Shown here piece by piece: positions 25,149 through 33,047 of a stretch of DNA of 64,000 nt. Numbering within the stretch: position 1 is the first letter of the stretch; each line of letters opens with the position of its first letter. The stretch comes from VAZQ01 sp963756715. Lineage in GTDB: Bacteria > Pseudomonadota > Alphaproteobacteria > Rhizobiales > Xanthobacteraceae. Below the pieces are notes generated by a model. The model was given only the letters and a program-made list of their open reading frames with translations, was not told the origin of the DNA and searched no databases. A program made the translations under genes and the position numbers. The DNA lies in NCBI GenBank assembly GCA_963756715.1, contig CAVWOV010000035.1, forward strand, positions 62,001 to 126,000, given 5' to 3'.

Positions 25149-27025
25149 CGCCGCACCTTTTCGGTCCATTTGGCAAGCGTGCCGACAATGCCGGCGGGGA
25201 ACACCAGGACCAGCAGCAGGATGATGGCGCCGAGCAATGCGCGCCAGTATTCCGTCTGGCGCATGATGGTGTCCTGCAGGATCATGAAAACGGGCGCCCC
25301 GACCAGTGGCCCGATCAGCGTCTGGATGCCGCCCAAGAGAACCATCACCAGCCCGTCGACGGAACGCCCGACCGCGATGGTTTCGGGCGAGATCGAACCC
25401 TTGGCGAAGGCAAACAGGCCGCCCGCCACGCCGCAGATTGCGCCCGCGATCGCGAAGGCGATCCAGTGCACCCGTTTGACGTTGATGCCGATCGCTTCCG
25501 CCCGCAGCGGGGAATCGCGACCGGCGCGCATCGCATAGCCGAAGGGTGAGAACAGCATTCGCCGCATGAACAGAACGCCGCAGACCGTGAGCGCGAGCGT
25601 CAGCAGGAAATAGCTCCAGCGTTCCGTGAACGGTGCGGTCGGCCAGATGCCGAGAACGCCATTGGAGCCGCCGGTCAGGTCCTCCCACTGGAACACGATC
25701 GCCCAGACGATCTGTGCGAACGCGAGTGTCAGCATCGCCAGATAGACGCCGGAGAGCCGGACCGCGAACCAGCCGAACAGCAGCGCGCCGGCACCCGCCG
25801 CGACCGGCGTGACCAGCAGGGCGAGCGGCATGTTGGCGGCGAAGAATTTGACCAGCAGGCCGGCCCCATAGGCTCCGAGACCGAAGTAGGCGGCGTGCCC
25901 GAACGAGTGCATGCCTCCCGGTCCCATGATGAAATGCAGACTGGTCGCGAAGATCACGGCGATCAGCACGTCGATGCCGAGCACCAGCACGTAGGGGTAC
26001 CAGGGCTCGATCAACGGCAAGAGGATCAGCGCAACGAGTAATGCCGCACCGGCAAGTTTGAGGGCGGTGGTGGCCGGGCGGATCGGATCATCCTCGGCGG
26101 ACGGATTGCGTACCGCGATCTGCGGACGGCCCAGCAGGCCGTACGGCCGCACGATCAGGACCACCGCCATCACCAGGAACTCGGCGACCAGCGTGAGCTT
26201 CGAGAAATTGACCGAGATGCCGCCGAAGTCGACCACGCCGATGGCGATGCACAACGCCTTGATCTCGGCGATGATAACGGCAGCGAGATAAGCGCCGGTG
26301 ATCGATCCCATGCCGCCGACCACCACGACCACGAAGGCGTCGCCCAGGACGGTCAGGTCCATCGCCAGGTTGGCGGGCTCGCGCGCGAGCTGCAGCGCGC
26401 CGCCAAGGCCGGCCAGGAACGATCCGCAGGCGAACACCGCGGTGAACAGCAGGGCCTGATTGACGCCGAGTGCGCCGACCATCTCGCGGTCCTGGGTGGC
26501 CGCGCGAATCAGACGCCCGAAGCGGGTCTTGGCCTGCAGCAGGTAGAGCAGGAGGAGGACGAACGGACCGGCGAAGAGCAGGAAAAGGTCGTAGGTCGGA
26601 AAGCGGCGGTGAAGGATCTCGATCGAGCCGCGCAAGCCCGGAGCGCGCGGGCCGAACAGGTCTTCGTTGCCCCAGATCCAGAGCGTGGCGTCGTTGATGA
26701 CCAGCAGCACCGCGAAGGTCGCAAGCAACTGGAAGAGCTCGGGTGCCTGATAGATGCGCCGCAACAGCAGGACTTCGATCGCGGCGCCGATCGCCGCGAC
26801 CGCAAGAGGCGCCAGCAGCAGGCTGCCCCAGAATCCGAGCCCGCCACCGACCTTGGTCGCAATGCTGTAGGCGATGTAGATGCCCAGCATATAGAGCGAA
26901 CCGTGCGCGATGTTCACGATCCGCGTCACGCCGAAAATTAGCGACAGGCCAGCTCCGACGAAGAACAGGCCGGACGCGGAGGCGAGTCCGTTGAGCGCCT
27001 GAAACAGAAGGGCGTCGAGCGTCAT
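25145..27025 (-). CDS. Fused LivH-LivM permease
   Basis: 626 aa, about twice the usual permease length and in one open frame. Residues 1-300 are LivH-like (FQALNGLASASGLFFVGAGL, coupling loop VGALGVNQALLFTAVF, GGMGSITGAYLAAVIIAEIK). After a linker (AVRNPSAEDDPIRPATTA, about residues 303-320), residues 325-626 are LivM-like (GPGGMHSFGHAAYFGLGAYG, RAGRDSPLRAEAIGINVKRV, GGIQTLIGPLVGAPVFMIL). The fusion supplies both halves of the membrane channel. It starts after a palindromic repeat pair that separates it from livK. Confidence 0.92.
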   Translation of the reverse strand: MTLDALLFQALNGLASASGLFFVGAGLSLIFGVTRIVNIAHGSLYMLGIYIAYSIATKVGGGLGFWGSLLLAPLAVAAIGAAIEVLLLRRIYQAPELFQLLATFAVLLVINDATLWIWGNEDLFGPRAPGLRGSIEILHRRFPTYDLFLLFAGPFVLLLLYLLQAKTRFGRLIRAATQDREMVGALGVNQALLFTAVFACGSFLAGLGGALQLAREPANLAMDLTVLGDAFVVVVVGGMGSITGAYLAAVIIAEIKALCIAIGVVDFGGISVNFSKLTLVAEFLVMAVVLIVRPYGLLGRPQIAVRNPSAEDDPIRPATTALKLAGAALLVALILLPLIEPWYPYVLVLGIDVLIAVIFATSLHFIMGPGGMHSFGHAAYFGLGAYGAGLLVKFFAANMPLALLVTPVAAGAGALLFGWFAVRLSGVYLAMLTLAFAQIVWAIVFQWEDLTGGSNGVLGIWPTAPFTERWSYFLLTLALTVCGVLFMRRMLFSPFGYAMRAGRDSPLRAEAIGINVKRVHWIAFAIAGAICGVAGGLFAFAKGSISPETIAVGRSVDGLVMVLLGGIQTLIGPLVGAPVFMILQDTIMRQTEYWRALLGAIILLLVLVFPAGIVGTLAKWTEKVRR

Positions 27026-27058
27026 CGATAAGTTGCGCGGTGACCGGCCGACAAGCTC

Positions 27059-27150
27059 CGGTCATTCCCGCGCAAGCGGGAACCCTGCCTTCGTTTGCGC
27101 AGACATGCGGCGGCAAAGCTGGGTCCCCGCTTTCGCGGGGACGACTGGAG
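27059..27150. repeat. Inverted pair of short palindromic (REP-like) elements
   Basis: Unit 1 (gtcattcccgcgcaagcggg, from 27061) and unit 2 (ggtccccgctttcgcgggga, from 27122) are small hairpins. The reverse complement of unit 2 matches unit 1, giving a head-to-head REP pair. It occupies the livK2-livHM gap and may stabilise the livK message or dampen read-through. Related single units lie at 28642 and, more weakly, 14811. Confidence 0.65.
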
Positions 27151-27186
27151 TGGGATGCGTTTGCCGCCCAATGCTTCCGCCAAGCC

Positions 27187-28398
27187 TTATTCTGCCGCCG
27201 GACGAAGCTTCTTCACCTCGGCATCGGAGGGCAGCACGCTGGCACCATCGACATACTTGAAATCGCTCATGGTGCCCTTGCCCTTTTCCAGCGCGATCTT
27301 GCCGACATAGGCACCCATGGTCGCCTGGTGATCGCTGGCCCGATAGACGAACGGGCCAAACGGGCTGTCGACCTTGAGCCCTTTGAAGGCCGCGATCAGC
27401 TTCTCGGTGTCGGTCGAACCCGCCTTCTTGATGCCGGCCGCCAGCGATTGAATGGTCACGTAGCCGACGACCGAGCCGAGGCGCGGGTAGTCATGGTATT
27501 TCTTCTGGTACGCGTCGACGAAGGCCTTGTGTTCCGGCGTGTTGACCTTGTCCCAGGGATAGCCGGTCACGATCCAGCCGACCGGCGCTTCGTCCTTCAG
27601 CGGATCGAGATATTCCGGCTCGCCGGACAGCAGGCTCACGACGGGGCGGTTCTTGAACACGCCGCGGGTATTGCCTTCGCGTACGAATTTCGCCAGGTCC
27701 GCGCCGAACAGTACATTGAAGATGGCGTCCGGCTTGGCGTCGTCGATCGCCTGCACGACGGCTCCGGCATCGACTTTGCCGAGCGGCGGCGCCTGCTCGG
27801 TGACAAATTCCACGTCGGGCTGCTTGGCCTTCATCAGCGCCTTGAAGTTGGCGGCGGCCGACTGGCCATACTCGAAGTTCGGATAGACCAGCGCCCAGCG
27901 CTTTTTCTTCGCCGCCAGCGCGTCGGGCAGCATCATCGCCACCTGCATGTAGGTCGAGGAGCGCAGGCGGAAGGTGTATTTGTTGCCGTTCTGCCAGGTG
28001 ATCTTGTCGGTCAACGGCTCGGCGGCGAGAAAGAACACCTTCTTCTTGCCGGCGAATTCCGTGACCGCGAGCCCGATATGCGACAGGAATGTGCCGGCCA
28101 GAATATGCACCCCCTCGCGGGTGATAAGCTCGTCGGCCACGCGGACCGCATCGCCGGGATTGGCGCCATCGTCGCGCGAGATGACTTCGAGCTTCTTGCC
28201 GAGCACGCCGCCCTTGGCGTTGATCTCTTCGACCGCCATTTCCCAGCCCTTCTTATAGGGGTCGAGGAACGCAGGCTGCGATTTGTAGCTGTTCAGTTCG
28301 CCTATCTTGATCGTGTTTTGCGCGAAGACGGGGCTGCCGAAGCAAACGGCACCTGCGCCTGCGGCTGCGAGCCGCAGCAGTTGGGATCTCGTGATCAT
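27187..28398 (-). CDS. livK: Substrate-binding protein of second Liv-type ABC transporter
   Basis: 403 aa. The signal peptide is MITRSQLLRLAAAGAGAVCF with cleavage near PVFAQ; the mature start NTIKIGELNSYKSQPAFLDP is typical of periplasmic type I binding proteins. ATG 28398 is chosen over an upstream start because the signal peptide begins there. Within the ligand fold, AGTFLSHIGLAVTEFAGKKK and NGNKYTFRLRSSTYMQVAMM fit the branch that binds aromatic or amide-like ligands as well as amino acids. It is the first gene of livK-HM-G-F. The 317-bp region upstream holds one REP-like unit and otherwise nothing I can name. Confidence 0.9.
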   Translation of the reverse strand: MITRSQLLRLAAAGAGAVCFGSPVFAQNTIKIGELNSYKSQPAFLDPYKKGWEMAVEEINAKGGVLGKKLEVISRDDGANPGDAVRVADELITREGVHILAGTFLSHIGLAVTEFAGKKKVFFLAAEPLTDKITWQNGNKYTFRLRSSTYMQVAMMLPDALAAKKKRWALVYPNFEYGQSAAANFKALMKAKQPDVEFVTEQAPPLGKVDAGAVVQAIDDAKPDAIFNVLFGADLAKFVREGNTRGVFKNRPVVSLLSGEPEYLDPLKDEAPVGWIVTGYPWDKVNTPEHKAFVDAYQKKYHDYPRLGSVVGYVTIQSLAAGIKKAGSTDTEKLIAAFKGLKVDSPFGPFVYRASDHQATMGAYVGKIALEKGKGTMSDFKYVDGASVLPSDAEVKKLRPAAE

Positions 28399-28641
28399 GC
28401 GCGTTCTCCGTGGAAGGTCGATCGCACTGAAGATGTGCAGCCATTTTCTTTTGGCATTTCTGCACAAATAGTCCGTTTCGCCCGAAACCTTGTCAAGGTC
28501 ACATAAGCGCGCGCGATTGCCGCAAATCACGGCATCTGCGGATCATGCTCAGCAGCAGAATTCATCTAATGGATGGGCAAATGCCTCTCCCTCCGTTCGT
28601 CCCGTGCAGGTGGGGCCCCAGTATTCGCGAAGCAGAAAAGT

Positions 28642-28682
28642 ACTGGATTCCCGCTTGCGCGTCGCTTGCGCGGGAATGAACG
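28642..28682. repeat. Single REP-like palindrome
   Basis: ggattcccgcttgcgcg faces cgcttgcgcgggaatgaa, an imperfect hairpin of the same family as 27059-27150. It lies between the SDR gene 3' end and livK, both on the minus strand. Confidence 0.6.
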
Positions 28683-28715
28683 GAGTGTGTGGCTCGATTC
28701 GAACGTACGCCTGCG

Positions 28716-29528
28716 TCACTTGCGGTCGCGCAGGCGGTCCATCAGCGACTTCTCCTGGCCGCCGTCGATTTCGATCTGGGTACCGTTGACCATCTGCATC
28801 AGCGGCGAAGCCAGCATGACGACGAGGCTCGCGACTTCCTCGACCTCGGCGATGCGGCCCATCGGGATCGAAGACGGCGCGAGCTTGTCGGCTTCATCGA
28901 GCGGCAGGTTCATGTCGCGCGACATCGCCGCAACCAGCCCGGCCCAGCGCTCGGTCCGCACCGGGCCGGGATTGACCGCGCAAAAGCTGATGCCGTGCTT
29001 GCCGTATTGTCCGGCGAGCGACATCGTGAGGTTCTGGCCGGCGGCGTTGGCGGCACCCGGGCAGATTTCCCAGTAGGACGGTTTCACGCCGTCATTGCCG
29101 ATGAGGTTCACGACGCGGCCGCCGCCCTGCTTGACCATGATCGGCAGCACGTAGCGCAGGCAGCGCACATAACCCATGAACTTGAGCTGCAGGCCCTTCT
29201 CCCAGTCGTCCTCGGTCAGATGTTCGATCACGCCGCCGGCCGCGGAACCGGCGTTGTTGACCATGATGTCGACCCGGCCGAGCGCCTTGTGGGCCTGCTC
29301 GATGAAGTTCTTGGCGTCGGCGTCCTTGCGCAGATCGGCCGGGATGGCGACGATCTTGCGGCCGGTGGCCTTGGCGATCTCGGCGGCGGCGGCTTCGAGC
29401 GGCTCCTTGCGGCGGGCGCAGATCACCACGTCGACGCCTTCCTTCGCCAGCAACAGCGCAATGCCCTTGCCGATGCCCTCGCTGCCGCCGGTCACCAGCG
29501 CGGTCTTGCCTTTGAGCTGAAGGTCCAT
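28716..29528 (-). CDS. Short-chain dehydrogenase/reductase-like protein lacking the catalytic YxxxK
   Basis: 270 aa. The NAD(P)-binding motif is clear (KTALVTGGSEGIGKGIALLL), as are DIMVNNAGSAAGGVIEHLTE and the C-terminal PGPVRTERW and NGTQIEIDGGQ. The active-site region, however, reads VVNLIGNDGVKPSYWEICPG then AANAAGQNLTMSLAG. Where classical SDRs have Y-x3-K, hand alignment gives P-x3-N. It may act on its substrate by another residue set, or bind without redox chemistry. GGAG lies just upstream of ATG 29528. It follows the hydrolase by 29 bp in a minus-strand run with P450 and cyclase genes. Confidence 0.85.
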   Translation of the reverse strand: MDLQLKGKTALVTGGSEGIGKGIALLLAKEGVDVVICARRKEPLEAAAAEIAKATGRKIVAIPADLRKDADAKNFIEQAHKALGRVDIMVNNAGSAAGGVIEHLTEDDWEKGLQLKFMGYVRCLRYVLPIMVKQGGGRVVNLIGNDGVKPSYWEICPGAANAAGQNLTMSLAGQYGKHGISFCAVNPGPVRTERWAGLVAAMSRDMNLPLDEADKLAPSSIPMGRIAEVEEVASLVVMLASPLMQMVNGTQIEIDGGQEKSLMDRLRDRK

Positions 29529-29557
29529 CTCGATCTCCTTGAACTGATGACTGCGGT

Positions 29558-30419
29558 TTACGCGTGGGGCTTGTGGGACAGCCAGGCGCCACGTTCCGCC
29601 TCGGCGAAGAATTCGGCGAGCGCGGCATTGAACTTCTCCGGCTCCTCGCTGGTCAGCGTGTGACCGGTGCGCGGCACGACCACCAGGCCGGCGGTCGGCG
29701 CGGTGCGGCGCAGGAACACGCTGGCGTCGAGGCACCAGTCGTCCTCGTCGCCGACTACGATGAGCAGCGGCGGCGTGAATCTCTTTAAGTCGGCCTGCAT
29801 GTCCCATAGGGTCGGGCGCTTGGCCTGCAGATTGGCCATGGTCAGCGAATGACCGAGCGGCGAATGCTCGCTCAGCATCTTGACGAAATGCGCATAGCCG
29901 CGCGGATCCTTGTTCTTCTGCGACTGACGGGTCGGGCCGTCGCCGTACTTCACCGCGGCGTCCGCCATCGTGCTCTGGGCGAACATCTTGGCGGTCTCGC
30001 GCGAGGCGGCGCGCGACTCCTCGACGATCTTGGGGTCTGCGCTCGAACCGTAGCCGCAGCCTGCCGCCGTCACCGAGATGCAGCGCGCCGGGATACTGGA
30101 TGCCGACATGCAGCGCGGTGGATGCGCCCATCGAGTGGCCGACCACGTGCGCCTTGTCGATCTTCAGCGCATCCATGACGGCAATCACGTCATCGCGGAA
30201 GACGTCCTGGGTGTATTTGCCGGGGTCTTCCGGCACGTCGGACGGCGGGTAGCCGCGCTGGCTGTAGGTGACGCAGCGGTGCGAGCGGGCGAAGTGCCGC
30301 ATCTGCGGCTCCCACGTCCGGTAGTCGGCCGCGTATTCGTGAACGAACACAACCGGCGTGCCGCTGCCTGCTTCCTCGACGTAGAGTTTCGTTCCGTCGG
30401 GTGTGGAGATTTTTGGCAT
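29558..30419 (-). CDS. Alpha/beta-fold hydrolase, one frameshift
   Basis: About 287 aa. The N-terminal frame reads MPKISTPDGTKLYVEEAGSG, TPVVFVHEYAADYRTWEPQM and the nucleophile elbow AHVVGHSMGASTALHVG. A frame change near 30060 leads to SADPKIVEESRAASRETAKM, the acid loop LLIVVGDEDDWCLDASVF and the catalytic His in PRTGHTLTSEEPEKFNAA. The triad Ser-Asp-His is therefore complete. A C-C-bond or ester hydrolase of an aromatic catabolic route is plausible from context. Confidence 0.84.
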
Positions 30420-30523
30420 GCGGGACTTTTTTGAAGTGAGCGTGCAACGCAGTCGATTTTCGGAATGGCAAGGGTATTCAACTCATTCTACCCATGCAAG
30501 GCGAGGCGCTGCCGCGCTGGTAG

Positions 30524-30629
30524 TCGCTCCCTCTCCCCGTCTGGGGAGAGGGTTGGGGCGAGGGGTTACAACTCGACCGATAGACCTTAACCCCTCACCC
30601 CACCCCTCTCCCAATGGGAGAGGGAGCAG
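30524..30629. repeat. Rhizobial-type palindromic repeat pair (ccctctcccc family), copy 1
   Basis: Two hairpins, ccctctccccgtctgggga (about 30530) and cccctctcccaatgggagag (about 30603), sit in opposite orientation around a 40-bp spacer, with the outer sequences gaggggtt and aacccctc also complementary. The arrangement resembles paired REP/BIME elements. It fills most of the 249-bp gap between the P450 and hydrolase genes. A second copy lies at 32876-32975. Confidence 0.7.
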
Positions 30630-30668
30630 ACCACTGATGCTGCGCCGTTGCTACTTCCAAGTTGCGTG

Positions 30669-31898
30669 TCACTGAATGCGCATCGGCAGGAGCTGCAACC
30701 GCAACTCACCGACCGCGCCGCCATAGACCGGCTTGAAATTCGGATCGCTGATGTGGGCCTGCGGAAAGCGCGCCAGTAACCGCGTGATTGCGATGGTGAT
30801 GGTGGTGCGCCCCAGGATGTTGCCGACGCAATGGTGCGGACCCGCGCCGAACGACAGGATGCGCTTCGGCTTGCGGTGGATGTCGAACCTTAGCGGATCG
30901 GGAAATGCGTCCGGGTCGTAGTTCGGCGCCAGCGGCGACGGCCGCACCACCATGCCTTTGAGAATGCGGGTGCCGCCCACCTCGGTGTCGCGCGTGGCAA
31001 TGCGCGGGAAAGTGAAGTAGCCGTTGCTGCCCAGCCGCAGGCATTCCTCGATCGCCTCCGGGATGAGCGACGGATCGCGGATCAATTGCGCGCGCTGGTC
31101 GTCGTGGGTATAGAGCAGATAGAGCGCGCCGCCGGCGGCCCGGCTGGTCGCCGACAGTGATGCGCCGCAGATGCCGAAAATCTGGTCGAACAGTTCGCGG
31201 TCGTTGAGCTTGTCGCCAGCATCGCGGGCATTGACAAGGTCGCTGATGAAGTCCGGGCGCGGGCTCGCGCGCCGCTCATCGATGATGACGTTGATCTCCT
31301 CCATGGTGCGGTCGAAGGCGCGGCGCAGCTCCGGCGACCACGACTCGCCGGGCTTCACGTAGGTGGTACCCGGAATGAGGTCGTGGAACGCGGTGAACAC
31401 CGCTTTGCGGCGCTCGTCCATCGCCACCATCGCGGTCAGCAGTGCGTCGACGACAAGATGCGCGCCGTAGTCCTGCATGCCGTCGAACGCGGGGCCGTTC
31501 GCCTCGATGCGGTCGAGCATGCCGTCGACAATGCCGGTGATGCTCTCCTTGAGCTGTTCGATCCGCCGCGACGAGAACGCCGGCATCAGCAATCGGCGGA
31601 CGCGGGCGTGCTGCTCGCCGTCCATCTGCGTGACGAACTGCGCGTCCATGATCTTGTTGAACTGCTCCCAGCCCGGTCCGCGCGGCATCTCCGATGCAAA
31701 GGTCTGTGTATCCGAGAAGACTTTGTGCACGTCGGCGTAGCGGCCGACCACGACCTGAGGCTGGCCCTGGCCCAGCACGTAGAACGGCGGCCGCCGTGCC
31801 CAATCGGCCATGTGCTGATGCGCATTCGCCTTGAACTCGGCGCTGCCGAGGTCAATGTCGACGACGTTGCTTTGATCCAGTTCCAGCGTTGACAACAT
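30669..31898 (-). CDS. Cytochrome P450
   Basis: 409 aa, soluble bacterial class I size. The haem-thiolate loop is FGAGPHHCVGNILGR, the K-helix ExxR is in AIEECLRLGSN and the C-helix WxxxR-like/His region is GEQHARVRRLLMPAFSSRRI. The I-helix reads GICGASLSATSRAAGGALYL and lacks the common A/G-G-x-D/E-T-T, so oxygen activation may differ. ATG 31898 is chosen for its spacing to GGAGG. No ferredoxin or reductase is adjacent. It is 13 bp downstream of the cyclase gene, so the two are co-transcribed. Confidence 0.92.
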   Translation of the reverse strand: MLSTLELDQSNVVDIDLGSAEFKANAHQHMADWARRPPFYVLGQGQPQVVVGRYADVHKVFSDTQTFASEMPRGPGWEQFNKIMDAQFVTQMDGEQHARVRRLLMPAFSSRRIEQLKESITGIVDGMLDRIEANGPAFDGMQDYGAHLVVDALLTAMVAMDERRKAVFTAFHDLIPGTTYVKPGESWSPELRRAFDRTMEEINVIIDERRASPRPDFISDLVNARDAGDKLNDRELFDQIFGICGASLSATSRAAGGALYLLYTHDDQRAQLIRDPSLIPEAIEECLRLGSNGYFTFPRIATRDTEVGGTRILKGMVVRPSPLAPNYDPDAFPDPLRFDIHRKPKRILSFGAGPHHCVGNILGRTTITIAITRLLARFPQAHISDPNFKPVYGGAVGELRLQLLPMRIQ

Positions 31899-31911
31899 CA
31901 TTCCTCCGAAA

Positions 31912-32760
31912 TCAGCCACCCAATATCGCCTTGGCGGCGTCACCGACCGCCTCGACGTTCTCGCCGCAATCCAGGAAGGCGACAATCCGGCACGGGCAGC
32001 CTTCGAGCCCCTCGTAACGCCAGGGGAACGCTCCGATGATAGCGCGCTTGTTGAGCATCAACTCGATGTCGCCGCCGAGATTTTCCGCGTGCAGCAACCC
32101 TTCCTGGAACGCCCAGTTGTGGAATGGAAACACGTCAGCGGAGACCTTGCGGCCGGATTTCTTGTGGGTGTACTCGAACGTGCCAAAGAACTCACCCGGC
32201 GTCTTGCCGTGCTTCCTGGTGAACTCCTCGGCGAGGTCCGGCCGCATGTAGCGGATCGAGGTGTTCATGGCGTGGTCGCAGGAGCCGGTGTCCATGCCCC
32301 ACCACTTGATCTTCTTCTTGAACATCCAGTCGAGTGTTTCGAGGCTCGGGCCGGGGTGGTAGCAGAAGTAGCGCACCAGGTCCTGCTGCGACTGGCCCTC
32401 GTAGTGCTTGTGCCAGCCGGTATGCAGAATCAGGATGTCGCCCTCGCGGATATCGGCGCCTGCGCTCTCGATGATCTGCGGCGTGATCACCGCCCAGTCG
32501 GTCATGTGCTTGGAGATGTCGACCACCACGCCGCGGTTGCAGAGATAGTCCAGCGGCAGGTGCGCCATGTCGCCCTGGCGGTTGTCGGTCGCGTGCATCG
32601 CGCCGTCGAAATGCGTGCCGACATGCAGCGCGGTGTCGATGCGCTGCGCCACGATCCGCACGGTCTGCAGGTTCTGCGCGTAATACATCTTGTTGCCGGC
32701 GTAGCCGACCCAGCCCGGCGTGTGCACGTTCATCACGTGAGTCATATCGATGATTTTCAT
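31912..32760 (-). CDS. Cyclase-family metal hydrolase (kynurenine formamidase-like)
   Basis: 282 aa. The metal motif HxGTHxDxxxH is present as HVGTHFDGAMH (about residues 46-56), followed by LPLDYLCNRGVVVDISKH. REGDILILHTGWHKHY and WWGMDTGSCDHAMNTS are other conserved parts. Members hydrolyse amides or lactones, for example formyl-kynurenine or isatin. ATG 32760 is chosen for its AGGA site. It is the first gene of the minus-strand cyclase-P450 pair. Confidence 0.87.
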   Translation of the reverse strand: MKIIDMTHVMNVHTPGWVGYAGNKMYYAQNLQTVRIVAQRIDTALHVGTHFDGAMHATDNRQGDMAHLPLDYLCNRGVVVDISKHMTDWAVITPQIIESAGADIREGDILILHTGWHKHYEGQSQQDLVRYFCYHPGPSLETLDWMFKKKIKWWGMDTGSCDHAMNTSIRYMRPDLAEEFTRKHGKTPGEFFGTFEYTHKKSGRKVSADVFPFHNWAFQEGLLHAENLGGDIELMLNKRAIIGAFPWRYEGLEGCPCRIVAFLDCGENVEAVGDAAKAILGG

Positions 32761-32875
32761 CGCTTGTTCCTTTTGGTCGAAGGTGGTCAGCTTGCGGTTT
32801 GCTGGAGCGGGATTAGGACCGCTGATACGCAAGGGGAGTCGATTAAGTCAATGAATGCGCAGCGGTGTCGGTCGG

Positions 32876-32975
32876 CTCCCTCTCCCCGTCGGGGAGAGGG
32901 GTGGGGAGAGGGGGATCGAAGCCTATCGATGGATCGTAACCCCTCACCCCAACCCTCTCCCTATGGGAGAGGGGG
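32876..32975. repeat. Rhizobial-type palindromic repeat pair (ccctctcccc family), copy 2
   Basis: ccctctccccgtcggggaga near 32878 and accctctccctatgggagag near 32952 form two hairpins in opposite orientation, closely matching the element at 30524-30629. It lies in the 287-bp divergent gap between the cyclase gene and the second molybdenum hydroxylase, about 70 bp ahead of the latter's ATG. Confidence 0.7.
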
Positions 32976-33047
32976 CCCACCGCTTCTGCCGGTCGATCAT
33001 CGAAATTCAACTTCTCTCGGCCCTGAGCCGACAACCGAAGATCACCT

